64,000 nt of DNA from Bacteroidales bacterium UBA1309 (GTDB lineage: Bacteria; Bacteroidota; Bacteroidia; Bacteroidales; Dysgonomonadaceae), in NCBI GenBank assembly GCA_002307185.1, contig DBTT01000054.1, positions 1 through 64,000 on the forward strand, read 5' to 3'. This document shows, piece after piece, positions 16,683-26,055 of the stretch. The position numbers and the translations under genes are program-made. How positions within the stretch are numbered: position 1 is the first letter of the stretch; each line of letters opens with the position of its first letter. The notes beneath the pieces are model-generated. The model had not been told where the DNA came from and made no database searches. It worked only from the letters and a program-made list of their open reading frames with translations.

Positions 16683-17960
16683 ATGAAACGAATATTGTTG
16701 TCAATAACATTGGTCGCTGCCTTTTCTGCTTTTTCTTATGCACAGAAAAAGGCGGTGAAAGATGCAAAGGCTGCTCTTGCTTCGAAAAATTATTCTGAGG
16801 CGAGGGTACAAATCAAGAGTGCCTTGAGCAATCCCGAGACTGCAAATGATGCTGAGACATGGAAAACAGCGGCAGATATTGAAAATGCTGTGTTTGATGC
16901 AGAACGTATCAAACAGCAGTTGAAACAATCTTTTGATGAAAAGGCCATGTATGATGCAGTTTATTCATCCATTGAACCTTATTCAAAAGCAGACGATTTG
17001 GGGCAACAACCTGACGCAAAAGGGAAAGTGAAAAACAAGTATCGCAAAGATATTGCCGCGATTTTGAAATCCAACCTGCCCTTTTTAATTAATGGTGGTG
17101 TTTTCTACAACGACAAAAAAGATTACAAACGTGCGGCTGATTTTTTCGAAGCTTACATCGAGGTGCCAAAGTTGGCTGTATTTGAAGGTGCAACTCCGAC
17201 TCAATTGGGGACAAACGACACATTGCGCCAGACAATCAAATATTATGCAGCCATTACTACTATTCAATCAGGTGATAAAGCCCGGTCTATCAAACTATTG
17301 AAAGATATTGTTGATAATCCTTACATACCCAACACCTCATCTAAGGAGAGCGATGCGTACGAATTGCTGACAAATCAATATCTTGAATCGGGGGATTCCG
17401 CAAACTATGTGAAGTCTTTGGAAGCCGGTGCTAAAAAGTTTCCTGCAAGCAAATATTTTACACCGAATTTAATCAATTACTTGATTTCTAAAGGAAAAAG
17501 CCAAGAGGCTGTTGCCTATTTGGATCAAGCGATAGCCAATGATCCGGCAAATGCTTGCCAATTGTTGAGCGTCAAAGCTTCCATTTTCGGTGAAAAGAAT
17601 GATTTTGCCAACGCTGATGCTAACTACAAATCTGCTTTGGAAAAAGATCCTAATTGCGAAAGGGCATTGGAAGGTCTAGCTGTGTCGTATATCGTGCAAG
17701 CACAAAACCTGAAAGAGGCCACTTCTCGTGCAGCTACAAGAAAAGCGCAAAGCGCACAGGATCCTCAAATTATTAAGCTTTATTCGGATGCCTGCCCTTT
17801 GTTGGAAAAATACAGGACTCTTTTAACGGCCCGTAGTGCTGATAAAAGTGAAGTAAAAGGAGCCTTGGTGAAATTGCAAAACGCTTATTACAATTTGAGC
17901 CTTCTAGGAGTAAACAAAGACAAGGAAGTTAGTGTCCTTGAAAAAGAATTGGCGCAATAA
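16683..17960 (+). CDS. Exported tetratricopeptide-repeat protein
   Basis: A 425-residue protein with a signal peptide (residues 1-20, ending SYAQ) followed by helical repeats of TPR type. The clearest repeats are AQKKAVKDAKAALASKNYSE near the start and KNDFANADANYKSALEKDP around residue 315. It probably acts in the periplasm as a protein-binding scaffold; partner unknown. The 29-base gap to gyrA suggests co-transcription. A hairpin terminator follows. Confidence 0.8.
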   Translation: MKRILLSITLVAAFSAFSYAQKKAVKDAKAALASKNYSEARVQIKSALSNPETANDAETWKTAADIENAVFDAERIKQQLKQSFDEKAMYDAVYSSIEPYSKADDLGQQPDAKGKVKNKYRKDIAAILKSNLPFLINGGVFYNDKKDYKRAADFFEAYIEVPKLAVFEGATPTQLGTNDTLRQTIKYYAAITTIQSGDKARSIKLLKDIVDNPYIPNTSSKESDAYELLTNQYLESGDSANYVKSLEAGAKKFPASKYFTPNLINYLISKGKSQEAVAYLDQAIANDPANACQLLSVKASIFGEKNDFANADANYKSALEKDPNCERALEGLAVSYIVQAQNLKEATSRAATRKAQSAQDPQIIKLYSDACPLLEKYRTLLTARSADKSEVKGALVKLQNAYYNLSLLGVNKDKEVSVLEKELAQ

Positions 17961-17983
17961 TTTCTGCTGAAATATCTTATAAG

Positions 17984-18020
17984 AAACCGACTCATATTCA
18001 GATGGGTCGGTTTGTGTTTG
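17984..18020 (+). terminator. Probable terminator after the TPR gene
   Basis: A 12-base arm AAACCGACTCAT (17984-17995) pairs with ATGGGTCGGTTT (18002-18013), one G-T wobble. The following GTGTTTGTT is a weak T tract. Confidence 0.65.
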
Positions 18021-18052
18021 TTATTCAATGGAGAAATAAACGGGAAAAAATT

Positions 18053-18060
18053 TATCTTTG
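18053..18060 (+). promoter_or_regulatory. -7 element upstream of the DUF2185 gene
   Basis: TATCTTTG lies 27 bases before ATG 18087 and inside the longer open frame from 18012, which argues for the downstream start. Confidence 0.45.
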
Positions 18061-18086
18061 CCGCAAACATTAATAAAAGAGCCAAA

Positions 18087-18407
18087 ATGAACGAAGAAGA
18101 TTGGGATGACTCATCTATAAAGGAATTTACTGATTTACAAAAATTCGCTTATGTGACGCTACGTGCAATAGAGAATGATCACGTTGGCTATTGCTACCGT
18201 GAAAATGGCGAATTGAAAATAGACAGCGGTTGGCGTTTTCTGTTTGGTGACGAAGACGAAGATTATTTGGACAATCCGGACAACAGCATTACCAAAGACC
18301 TGAAGGAAATAGTTGAATGGAAACCTGCCATTGGAGAAATTTTAAAAGCCTATCCTGGTCAGGATTTCGAGTGGAATGAGGAAATAGGAAAGTTTGAGAA
18401 AATTTAA
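18087..18407 (+). CDS. DUF2185 (Imm33-like) protein
   Basis: A 106-residue acidic cytoplasmic protein. ATG 18087 is preferred over earlier in-frame codons because a -7 promoter element sits at 18053-18060. The pattern GYCYRENGE, DSGWRFLFGDEDEDYLDN, then WKPAIGEILKAYPGQDFEWN fits the DUF2185 family, some members of which are listed as immunity proteins (Imm33). There is no toxin gene next to it, so a role in toxin immunity is not supported here. The function is unknown. Confidence 0.65.
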   Translation: MNEEDWDDSSIKEFTDLQKFAYVTLRAIENDHVGYCYRENGELKIDSGWRFLFGDEDEDYLDNPDNSITKDLKEIVEWKPAIGEILKAYPGQDFEWNEEIGKFEKI

Positions 18408-18465
18408 GAGCTGGTCGTAGAGTCAGCCTCATTTTTGAATTTTGCTGAAAATATTTTCATGCAGC

Positions 18466-18498
18466 TTGGTTTCTTTATTTCTAAATTTACTACCTTTG
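18466..18498 (+). promoter_or_regulatory. Promoter of tRNA-Leu (CAG)
   Basis: TTG (18466-18468), 22 bases, then TACCTTTG (18491-18498). The tRNA starts 22 bases downstream. Confidence 0.6.
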
Positions 18499-18519
18499 CC
18501 TCGTCAAAAAAATTAATGA

Positions 18520-18603
18520 GCGCTCGTGGTGGAATTGGCAGACACGCTACTCTCAGAAGGTAGTGCCCGTTCGGGCGTGTGAGTTCGACTCTCATCGTGC
18601 GCA
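18520..18603 (+). tRNA. tRNA-Leu (anticodon CAG)
   Basis: An 84-base class II tRNA: acceptor GCGCTCG with CGTGCGC, Leu-type D arm GTGGAATTGGCAGACAC, anticodon stem CTACT/GGTAG with loop CTCAGAA (anticodon CAG), variable arm GCCCGTTCGGGC and T loop TTCGACT. The fifth acceptor pair is a U-U mismatch. CCA is not encoded. Confidence 0.92.
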
Positions 18604-18604
18604 C

Positions 18605-18637
18605 AAAGGATTTCGGAAGTTTCGGAATCCTTTTTTG
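18605..18637 (+). terminator. Terminator of tRNA-Leu (CAG)
   Basis: AAAGGATT pairs with AATCCTTT, with CGGAAGTTTCGG between them, followed by TTTT. It starts directly after the tRNA. Confidence 0.8.
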
Positions 18638-18645
18638 CATAGGCT

Positions 18646-18701
18646 AAAAAAAATAGCCAATAGTTTTAACCGTTTGGAAAAAGGATAATACTATTGGCTA
18701 T
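18646..18701 (-). terminator. Terminator of the iron alcohol dehydrogenase gene
   Basis: On the minus strand ATAGCCAATAG (18701-18691) pairs perfectly with CTATTGGCTAT (18663-18653), followed by a T-rich run. It lies 18 bases after the stop. Confidence 0.75.
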
Positions 18702-18718
18702 CGCCTTATTAGTATTGT

Positions 18719-19876
18719 TTACAACCTCGTGAGCAATATTTCTTTTGCTAGATCCGCTGTAATATTTCGCTTTTCACCCAATTTCCAACCTCTCGATTTA
18801 AGTCTTTCATAAATGGCTTCCACAGCATCTGCTCCAAGTCCATAATCCGAAAGGTGTGTTTTCACGCCCATCTCTTCAAAGAAACTTTCTATTGCTTGGA
18901 TGGTATATTCTATGCGTTCATCATGCGAAAGATTATTATAAATGCCGAAAACTTGTTCACCCAAACGAATGATTTTCTCTGCTTTTTGCTCTTTCAGCAC
19001 CCGTAGCACTCCCGGAAGCACAATAGCCAATGTTTGTCCGTGATCTAAACCATAGAAGGCTGTCAATTCATGACCAATTCCATGGGTTGCCCAGTCATTG
19101 GGGACGCCGATGCCGATCCACCCGTTCAAAGCCCAAGTGGATGCCCACATCAAGTTTGCCCGAACGTCGTAATCATGGGGTGCTTGAAGGGCTTTTGGTC
19201 CTTCAAGCAATAATGTTTTCAGGACACTTTCGGCAAAATAGTCTTGTATAAGTGCATTCGCAGGATAAGTCACATATTGTTCCACCACGTGAACAAATGT
19301 GTCCACGACACCGTTCCCAATCTGTTTTGCGGGAAGAGAAAAAGTGACTGAAGGGTCAAGAATCGAAAACTTTGGATACACCTTTTCCGAGGCAAATGCC
19401 AGCTTGTTTTTGTCCGATGCTCTTGTAATGACAGCTCCTGAATTCATTTCAGAACCCGTGGCAGGCAAGGTTAGCACTGTTCCAAAAGGCACTGCTTCTG
19501 CAATGGAGGTATGCTTTTCGAGAATGTCCCAAGAGTCTGCTCCCTTATAACAAGCAGCAGCAGAGATGAATTTGGTGGCATCGATGACAGATCCGCCCCC
19601 AACAGCTAGAATAAAATTGATATTTTGCGAGTGAATTATGTTCACAGCTTGCAGACAAGTTTCGTAATGCGGATTGGGTTCAATGCCTGAAAAATCAATA
19701 ACAAACAGACCTGCCAACGCTTCTTTTACCTGATCGTAAACGCCGTTTGCTTTGATGCTGCCACCTCCATAAATAAGAAGGATGCGGGATTCGTCTGGAA
19801 TTTCATTCTTGAGATTTGCTATTTGGCCTTTGCCGAATAGTATTTTTACCGGATTACTGAATTCAAAATTTTCCAT
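18719..19876 (-). CDS. Iron-containing alcohol dehydrogenase (YqhD/BDH type)
   Basis: A 385-residue type III alcohol dehydrogenase, probably NAD(P)H-dependent reduction of aldehydes to alcohols. The frame is open from 19915, but ATG 19876 gives the family N-terminus MENFEFSNPVKILFGKGQI and the usual length (YqhD is 387). Visible parts: cofactor loop ILAVGGGSVIDATK, PATGSEMNSGAVIT, and metal ligands in the VVDTFVHVVEQYV region (Asp/His) and in ATHGIGHELTAFYGLDHGQT (two His). It is a single gene with its own terminator. Confidence 0.92.
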   Translation of the reverse strand: MENFEFSNPVKILFGKGQIANLKNEIPDESRILLIYGGGSIKANGVYDQVKEALAGLFVIDFSGIEPNPHYETCLQAVNIIHSQNINFILAVGGGSVIDATKFISAAACYKGADSWDILEKHTSIAEAVPFGTVLTLPATGSEMNSGAVITRASDKNKLAFASEKVYPKFSILDPSVTFSLPAKQIGNGVVDTFVHVVEQYVTYPANALIQDYFAESVLKTLLLEGPKALQAPHDYDVRANLMWASTWALNGWIGIGVPNDWATHGIGHELTAFYGLDHGQTLAIVLPGVLRVLKEQKAEKIIRLGEQVFGIYNNLSHDERIEYTIQAIESFFEEMGVKTHLSDYGLGADAVEAIYERLKSRGWKLGEKRNITADLAKEILLTRL

Positions 19877-20082
19877 TACGTGTTCTATGATTGTTACTTC
19901 TAAATTTAATCTCATAAAGATAGGAATCTCTTGCGAGATGCTTTCTGAAAACGTTTCAATTGTCGTAATTGTTTTCTTAAAAATGCTTATGAAGTAATTG
20001 AAATCATTTTTTTTGTGAGAAAATCCCTAAGATGGCAGCCAATAGCTTTAAGCCTTAGAATTTTGTGTAGTTTCCTGCCTGA

Positions 20083-22497
20083 TTAGAATTCAGCAATAAA
20101 TTTCAGGTTCAGTTGTCTTCCGGTAAGGTAATTGGGTACGGCATATTGGTTGTTGTAAACGTCTGAAATCCAATAATAGGAATTCGTGTTTTTGATATCC
20201 AACAAATTGAATATGTCCAATCCTAGCCAAATATTTTTGAATCCTTTCAAGAATGAATTTCTTTGGCGAATGGCATCTTCTTCACCCAATGCTTGCCAGG
20301 AAAAGCCTATGTCAACTCGGCGGTAAGAAGGCATTCTGAAGACTCCTTTGTTGTATCCTTGGTTGGATGGGGTAGTGGGTAAGCCTTGCGAAAACAAACC
20401 TCTCATATTCATCTTGAGTCGTTTGTTTCTTGGTACATAATCCTGGAAATAGAGTGAAAAATTGTAGCTTTGGTCGGTCGGCAAAGGCACTTTGAGGCCA
20501 TTGATGTCTTGCTGCGATTTCATCAGCGAGAAACTAACCCAGCTGTCGGTGCCAGGAACAAATTCACCGAAAAGTTTCATGTCCAATCCGGCGATGTATC
20601 CCGAAGCCATGTTCTTCCCGTAATAGGTGATTTTTACATTGTCAACGGTGTAAGGGACCAAATCTGAAAGTTTTTTGTAGTACATTTCGGTGGTGAATTT
20701 GAATGGACGATCCATCGTTTTGAATTCGTAATCACCGCCAAAGACAAAATGGATGGATTTTTGTGATTTGATGTCTTTGTTTAATGTGATGTGGGAGTCA
20801 CCATTTGTGTCAAGAACGGTTTCGCGAAATTCTTTGTAAAATGGAGCCTGGTAATATACGCCCAAGGCCATTCTTAGGGTGATGTCCCTTTCTTTGTTGG
20901 GAACATATGCCAAAGAAGCGCGGGGGCTGATGATGGTCTCTTTGTTGAGCGACCAGTGGGAAGCTCTCAAACCCGCATTTAGGGTGAAAAGTCCGTCTTG
21001 GATGCGGAATTTATAGGTTTCCTGCAAATAACCAGAAATCCGGGTAGAGGAAAGGTTGTTGTTCGATTGGAGATTCGAATATACTTTCACCAATTCCCCG
21101 CTGTTGGGGATGGAGTAACCGGATGAATCCCTCAATTGCCACTCCTTTATTTTATCATCGATGGATTCGTTTTGAAAAGTTAATCCCCATTTTGACAATA
21201 ACTTACCTGCATTGTAAGAACCGGAAAACGTGAACTTGCGGACTTTCATTTCCAAATTGTTGCGGGCATGTTCCAAATATGCGCCCACGCCAAGCAATTC
21301 ACCTTCCTGGGTTGTCCCGCTTTCTGTGTCCAATTCTTGTTCGCTGAGCCAATATTCTCCCGAAATATCATAGTTTACATGTTCGTAGGAAGAAAATGCT
21401 GAGGCTGTGAGGCTCATGTCCAATTTATCAGTAAGTCTCCCTTTGAGGGATAAAGCCCCGAATGCGGTTTCAAATTTATCTTTTTCCCAACCGTCGAAAT
21501 AGACGGTGAAATTCCGAACATCGGTGAGCGTGCCAAAAGACGTGGTTTGTGTGATGGGGCGGAAACGATACACGTTTTTCGAATAGTTCCCAAGAAAGCT
21601 TGCTTCCCATCTGGGCGACAAGGCATAGGTCATGTAAGTTTGTGCATCTACGAAATACGGATCGTATTCTGCTTCGGTGTCCATTGTCCCAACAAGTGAT
21701 TTATTTGTTTTATAGCGAATTCCTGTAATTTGTGTAAAACGTTTTCCAGCACTTCCAACATGAAAATTTCCACCCAGAAAACTTCCGGAGGCGGATGCTT
21801 CAAAATTTTCGGGTTTGCGGTAGCCAATGTCCAATACGGAAGACATTTTGTCGCCGTAGGACGCATCGTAACCACCCGATGAAAAACCAACGCTTCCCGT
21901 TAAGTTTGGATTGATGAAACTTAGCCCTTCCTGCTGTCCCGAACGAATCAAGAGTGGGCGGTTTACCTCTATTCCATTGACATACACGATGTTTTCGTCA
22001 TAGCTCCCGCCACGGACAGAATATTGGGAACTTAATTCGTTGGTTGAACTCACTCCGGCAAGAGTTACAATGATCGATTCGATGCTTCCCCCGGATGGAT
22101 CGGCAAGCAGCTTCACGTTTCTGGGATCCACTTTTTGCATGGTGGAGGTTTGTTTTTGCTTTCCCGTAATCACAATCTCTCCCAAGGTGTTTGCATTTTC
22201 CCGCATCATCACATTCAAGCGCATGCCTGTGGCCATTTTTGGAATAACCCGTTGCGTTTTCAGATAGCCCATGCACGAAAAGACGATTGTTACCGAATCT
22301 CCTTGAGGGACGGTTATGCTATAGGTTCCTTTTGAGTCTGTGAATGTTCCAATAATTGAACCTTTCAGCGAAACGCTAACGAAATCCAATGGCTTGTTGT
22401 CGAAATCATAAACAATGCCTGTGACGGTTGCTCTTTTTTGTCCAAATGCAGGCAAGCTTGCCAATAAAAACAGGAAAAAGTATATTTTTTTGTACAT
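20083..22497 (-). CDS. TonB-dependent outer-membrane receptor with carboxypeptidase-like N-terminal domain
   Basis: An 804-residue outer-membrane transporter. Signal peptide (residues 1-20), carboxypeptidase regulatory-like beta domain (about 22-100, VTGIVYDFDNKPLDFVSVSL), plug domain (about 115-230, with IVTLAGVSSTNELSSQYSVR and VYVNGIEVNRPLL), then a beta barrel ending with an aromatic residue (KFIAEF). It is smaller than SusC proteins and has no SusD partner, so it probably takes up a metal complex, cofactor or peptide rather than glycans. It stands alone, divergent from proC. Confidence 0.88.
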   Translation of the reverse strand: MYKKIYFFLFLLASLPAFGQKRATVTGIVYDFDNKPLDFVSVSLKGSIIGTFTDSKGTYSITVPQGDSVTIVFSCMGYLKTQRVIPKMATGMRLNVMMRENANTLGEIVITGKQKQTSTMQKVDPRNVKLLADPSGGSIESIIVTLAGVSSTNELSSQYSVRGGSYDENIVYVNGIEVNRPLLIRSGQQEGLSFINPNLTGSVGFSSGGYDASYGDKMSSVLDIGYRKPENFEASASGSFLGGNFHVGSAGKRFTQITGIRYKTNKSLVGTMDTEAEYDPYFVDAQTYMTYALSPRWEASFLGNYSKNVYRFRPITQTTSFGTLTDVRNFTVYFDGWEKDKFETAFGALSLKGRLTDKLDMSLTASAFSSYEHVNYDISGEYWLSEQELDTESGTTQEGELLGVGAYLEHARNNLEMKVRKFTFSGSYNAGKLLSKWGLTFQNESIDDKIKEWQLRDSSGYSIPNSGELVKVYSNLQSNNNLSSTRISGYLQETYKFRIQDGLFTLNAGLRASHWSLNKETIISPRASLAYVPNKERDITLRMALGVYYQAPFYKEFRETVLDTNGDSHITLNKDIKSQKSIHFVFGGDYEFKTMDRPFKFTTEMYYKKLSDLVPYTVDNVKITYYGKNMASGYIAGLDMKLFGEFVPGTDSWVSFSLMKSQQDINGLKVPLPTDQSYNFSLYFQDYVPRNKRLKMNMRGLFSQGLPTTPSNQGYNKGVFRMPSYRRVDIGFSWQALGEEDAIRQRNSFLKGFKNIWLGLDIFNLLDIKNTNSYYWISDVYNNQYAVPNYLTGRQLNLKFIAEF

Positions 22498-22901
22498 GCA
22501 GAATTTTTGAAATCACACATTTTCATTGTCAGAAATATCATCATGGAATTTCCAGTTGTCAATCGTGACAATGATTTTATAACGGATAAATTGGAAATTT
22601 ATTTCTTTGCAGGCGTTATATATCTGATTTGTATATGACTGGAAAAGTTGTGTTGCAAAGTCCGTTTTCATATACAATCAGAACTAGTGGATTGATGGTA
22701 ATATTTCTGGTTTTAATCTCTCCTTAATTTTTACCTCGTATATGATTTTTTCATACTTTTGCATGTCTTTAATGTTGGTTTATTCACAATGGCAAAGACA
22801 TGTGTTGTTTTAACATTGAAATTCGAAGGGGGGCCTGGATTGTAGGATCTTTATGCTTAATCGGATCCTTCCCAACCTTATAACATATAAAAACTAATCG
22901 C
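22498..22901. other. Intergenic region between divergent TonB receptor and proC
   Basis: A 404-base region without a credible gene. It contains TACTTTTG at 22754-22761 (a -7-like element pointing to proC, no clear TTG) and must hold the receptor promoter on the other strand. I see no repeat or known riboswitch pattern. Confidence 0.5.
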
Positions 22902-23687
22902 ATGAAAATATCGATTATCGGCGGCGGAAACATGGGTGGTGCTATTGCCTACGGCCTATCGTCAGGAAACAAGGTAAAAGGTGAAGACATCACCGTGATT
23001 GATCTCAATTACAAGAATGTGGAAGCCATCAAAGCCTATGGGACAGGTATTCAAGCCGAAACGAGTGACTATTCGTCAGCCTATCAAGCGGATGTGGTGG
23101 TCCTTGCGGTAAAACCATGGCTTATAAAATCTGTTTTGGAAGAACACCACGACAACTTTGATTTCTCAAAACAGATTTTTATCTCCATTGCTGCTGGTAT
23201 TACCCTTGCCCAATTGCAAGAATATACTTCTAATGAGGCCACGGTTTTCCGCCTGATACCCAACACGGCCATTGCTATCAAGCAGAGCATGACTTTTGTT
23301 TCTTCGGCCAATGCTTCGAAGGAACAGCAAGAATTGGTGCTTTCTATTTTTGAGGAATTAGGGAAAGCAATCCTAATCAACGAATCGCAATTCGGTGCGG
23401 TCACATCCTTGTCTTCCTGCGGGATCGCCTATGCCTTTCGCTACATCCGGGCGGCCATGGAAGGCGGTGTGGAGATGGGAATTCATCCCGAACAATCGAA
23501 AGAAATTGTGATCCAAACCCTGCGTGGTGCCATTGAATTGCTTGAAGCCAATGGTTCTCATCCCGAAGCAGAAATAGACAAGGTGACCACTCCCGGAGGA
23601 ATTACCATCAAAGGCTTGAACGAAATGGAGCATGCTGGCTTCACTTCTGCTGTGATTCGGGGATTGAAAGCAAGTAATGTAAGATAG
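22902..23687 (+). CDS. proC: Pyrroline-5-carboxylate reductase
   Basis: A 261-residue enzyme for the last step of proline synthesis, reducing pyrroline-5-carboxylate with NAD(P)H. Dinucleotide-binding GGGNMGGAIA (residues 7-16), VVVLAVKPWLI, FRLIPNTAIAIKQSM, and the C-terminal catalytic block SSCGIAYAFRYIRAAMEGG followed by TTPGGITIKGLNEME are all typical. The set proC, XRE/cupin regulator, acyl-CoA synthetase and proB follows on the same strand with short gaps. Confidence 0.96.
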   Translation: MKISIIGGGNMGGAIAYGLSSGNKVKGEDITVIDLNYKNVEAIKAYGTGIQAETSDYSSAYQADVVVLAVKPWLIKSVLEEHHDNFDFSKQIFISIAAGITLAQLQEYTSNEATVFRLIPNTAIAIKQSMTFVSSANASKEQQELVLSIFEELGKAILINESQFGAVTSLSSCGIAYAFRYIRAAMEGGVEMGIHPEQSKEIVIQTLRGAIELLEANGSHPEAEIDKVTTPGGITIKGLNEMEHAGFTSAVIRGLKASNVR

Positions 23688-23716
23688 ATTAGATAATTGT
23701 CAAATTTAGAAAAATC

Positions 23717-24271
23717 ATGAACAACGAAATACTACAAATCGCTGAACGCCTGAAAGGTCTGCGCGAGGCTGTAGGGGCTTCGGTGGAAGAAATAGCCTCG
23801 GTAGGAGGAGTTCCTCCCGAAAAATATACTGCTTTTGAAAATGCCGAGGAGGATATTCCAATCGGTTTCTTGAAACAAATTGCGGCTGAATACAAGGTCG
23901 ATTTGTCTGCTCTTTTGTTTGCCGACGAACCCCGTATGACTTCTTATTTTTTGACTCGGAAAGACAAAGGTTTGTCCATTGAGCGTGTGTCCGACTACAA
24001 ATACCAGTCTTTGGCGGCTGGTTTCCTAAACCGAAAGGCGGATGTTTTTCAGGTTACGGTTGAACCCAAACCTGAAACGACACCCATTCACCACAGTAGC
24101 CATGCCGGACAGGAATTTGCCTTGGTGCTAGAAGGTAAACTGTTGTTGCAGCTTCGTGACAAGGATATTCTACTCGAAGAAGGCGACAGCATTTATTTCG
24201 ATGCAAGCATTCCCCACGGGATGAAAGCATTTGGGCAAAAACCGGTGAAGTTCCTTACGGTTGTGATTTGA
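23717..24271 (+). CDS. XRE-family regulator with C-terminal cupin domain
   Basis: A 184-residue protein with an N-terminal helix-turn-helix (residues 6-65: AERLKGLREAVGASVEEIAS, then VPPEKYTAFENAEEDIPI) and a C-terminal cupin_2 domain (about 108-182: TPIHHSSHAGQEFALVLEGK, GDSIYFDASIPHGM). Such proteins bind DNA and sense a small ligand through the cupin; the histidines in IHHSSH and IPHG could hold a metal. It lies 29 bases after proC and 102 before the acyl-CoA synthetase gene. The likely target is the neighbouring synthetase or its own operon, by position only. Confidence 0.88.
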   Translation: MNNEILQIAERLKGLREAVGASVEEIASVGGVPPEKYTAFENAEEDIPIGFLKQIAAEYKVDLSALLFADEPRMTSYFLTRKDKGLSIERVSDYKYQSLAAGFLNRKADVFQVTVEPKPETTPIHHSSHAGQEFALVLEGKLLLQLRDKDILLEEGDSIYFDASIPHGMKAFGQKPVKFLTVVI

Positions 24272-24373
24272 GAGTGAACAAGATAATATCGATTTGGAAA
24301 TTAAATGTCTTATTCGCAATAAAAAATATAAACTGGCAGACTGTTTGTAGCCTGCCCCTTATGATAAAAGAAA

Positions 24374-26023
24374 ATGTTAGAAAAGTTTATCAACCAAACC
24401 AGCTTTGTTTCAACTGACGATTTCGAAAAAAATTATCACGTTCGTATTCCCGAGAATTTCAATTTTGCTTACGATGTCGTGGATGCATGGGCAGCTCAAC
24501 AACCCGATAAAATAGCTCTTTGCTGGGTGAACGATCACGGTATTCACCACAATTTCACCTTTGCAGAGATCAAAAAATATAGTGACCAAACAGCTTCTTA
24601 CTTCCTTTCTTTGGGTATCAAAAAAGGTGACATGGTGATGTTGATGCTCAAACGGCGGTATGAATTTTGGTTTTCGATACTTGCCTTGCATAAAATTGGT
24701 GCCGTGGTGATTCCTGCCACTCATTTGCTAACTGTGAAGGACATCGTTTATCGTTGCAACGCAGCCGATATTAAATCCGTAGTCTGCACCGAAGAGCAAG
24801 AAATGATGGACAAGGTAGATGAAGCGTTGCCCAAATGCCCCACGTTGAAAGTCCGGATTGCCTTGGGAAATGCGAAACAAGGTTGGTCTGATTTCAAGAC
24901 AGGAATCGAATCAAGTGAAGTTTTTGTTCGTCCCGAATTTGTCAATGCAAATGACGACATCATGCTGCTCTACTTCACTTCGGGAACTACTGGCGATCCC
25001 AAAATGGTGATCCACGACTACACATATCCTTTGGGACACATTGTTACGGCGAGCTTTTGGCATAACTTGCACGAAGACAGCTTGCATTTGACCGTAGCCG
25101 ACACGGGTTGGGGAAAAGCTGTATGGGGGAAACTGTACGGCCAATGGATTGCAGGTGCAAACGTATTTGTTTATGACCACGAAAAGTTCAATCCACAAAC
25201 CATTTTGAAATTGATTGAGGATTATAAAATCACCTCTTTTTGCGCACCTCCCACCGTTTTCCGATTTATGATTCGTGAGGATTTGAGCCAATACGATTTG
25301 TCTTCCCTAAAATATTGTACCACAGCTGGTGAAGCTTTGAATCCCTCCGTCTTTGAAACATTCTACAAGGCAACAGGCATCAAGATGATGGAAGCTTTTG
25401 GACAAACCGAAACCACTGCAACCATCGTGACTTTTCCCTGGATGGAGCCCAAAGCGGGTTCGATGGGAATCCCCAATCCTGCATACAACATCGATTTGCT
25501 CCGAAGCGATGGCACGCCTGCCGAAGATGGAGAACAAGGCGAAGTGGTGGTTCGTGTGAGCGGAGAAAAACCCTTGGGGCTCTTTATGGGGTATTACCGT
25601 GATGAGGTTTTGACCAAGCAAGTGTATCACGATGGCATTTATTATACTGGAGATGTGGCGTGGCGAGACGAAGACGGATATTTTTGGTTTATTGGCCGCA
25701 TAGACGATGTAATCAAGAGTTCTGGTTATCGAATCGGGCCATTTGAAGTGGAAAGCGCACTGATGACGCATCCTGCCGTGGTGGAATGTGCCGTTACGGG
25801 TGTTCCAGACGAAATTCGCGGCCAGGCCGTGAAAGCCACCATTGTGTTGAGTAATGATTACAAAGACAAGGCAGGAGAACAACTGGTCAAAGACATTCAG
25901 AAACATGTCAAAGCAGTGACTGCTCCCTACAAATATCCCCGTGTGATTGAATTTGTGGACGAATTGCCAAAAACCATCAGCGGAAAAATCAAGCGGGTGG
26001 ATATTCGGGCGAAAGAGAATTAA
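24374..26023 (+). CDS. AMP-forming acyl-CoA synthetase (medium-chain/ACSM-like)
   Basis: A 549-residue adenylate-forming enzyme that activates a carboxylic acid with ATP and transfers it to CoA. Motifs in order: LLYFTSGTTGDPKMV (about 198-212), the A5 region MMEAFGQTET, YYTGDVAWRDEDGYFWFIGR (A7/A8), DDVIKSSGYRIGPFEVE, and the catalytic lysine in PKTISGKIKR near the end. The sequence is closest in style to ACSM-type butyryl/medium-chain synthetases. The preceding XRE/cupin gene may regulate it. The acid substrate cannot be read from the sequence. Confidence 0.9.
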   Translation: MLEKFINQTSFVSTDDFEKNYHVRIPENFNFAYDVVDAWAAQQPDKIALCWVNDHGIHHNFTFAEIKKYSDQTASYFLSLGIKKGDMVMLMLKRRYEFWFSILALHKIGAVVIPATHLLTVKDIVYRCNAADIKSVVCTEEQEMMDKVDEALPKCPTLKVRIALGNAKQGWSDFKTGIESSEVFVRPEFVNANDDIMLLYFTSGTTGDPKMVIHDYTYPLGHIVTASFWHNLHEDSLHLTVADTGWGKAVWGKLYGQWIAGANVFVYDHEKFNPQTILKLIEDYKITSFCAPPTVFRFMIREDLSQYDLSSLKYCTTAGEALNPSVFETFYKATGIKMMEAFGQTETTATIVTFPWMEPKAGSMGIPNPAYNIDLLRSDGTPAEDGEQGEVVVRVSGEKPLGLFMGYYRDEVLTKQVYHDGIYYTGDVAWRDEDGYFWFIGRIDDVIKSSGYRIGPFEVESALMTHPAVVECAVTGVPDEIRGQAVKATIVLSNDYKDKAGEQLVKDIQKHVKAVTAPYKYPRVIEFVDELPKTISGKIKRVDIRAKEN

Positions 26024-26055
26024 ATCAAATAAACGAATTTACGAATCAGAAAAAT

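Noticed and set aside
24335..24357. GGCAG/CTGCC hairpin before the acyl-CoA synthetase gene as a terminator
   Set aside because: Only a 5-bp stem with a long loop and no T tract; not enough to call a terminator within the gene group.
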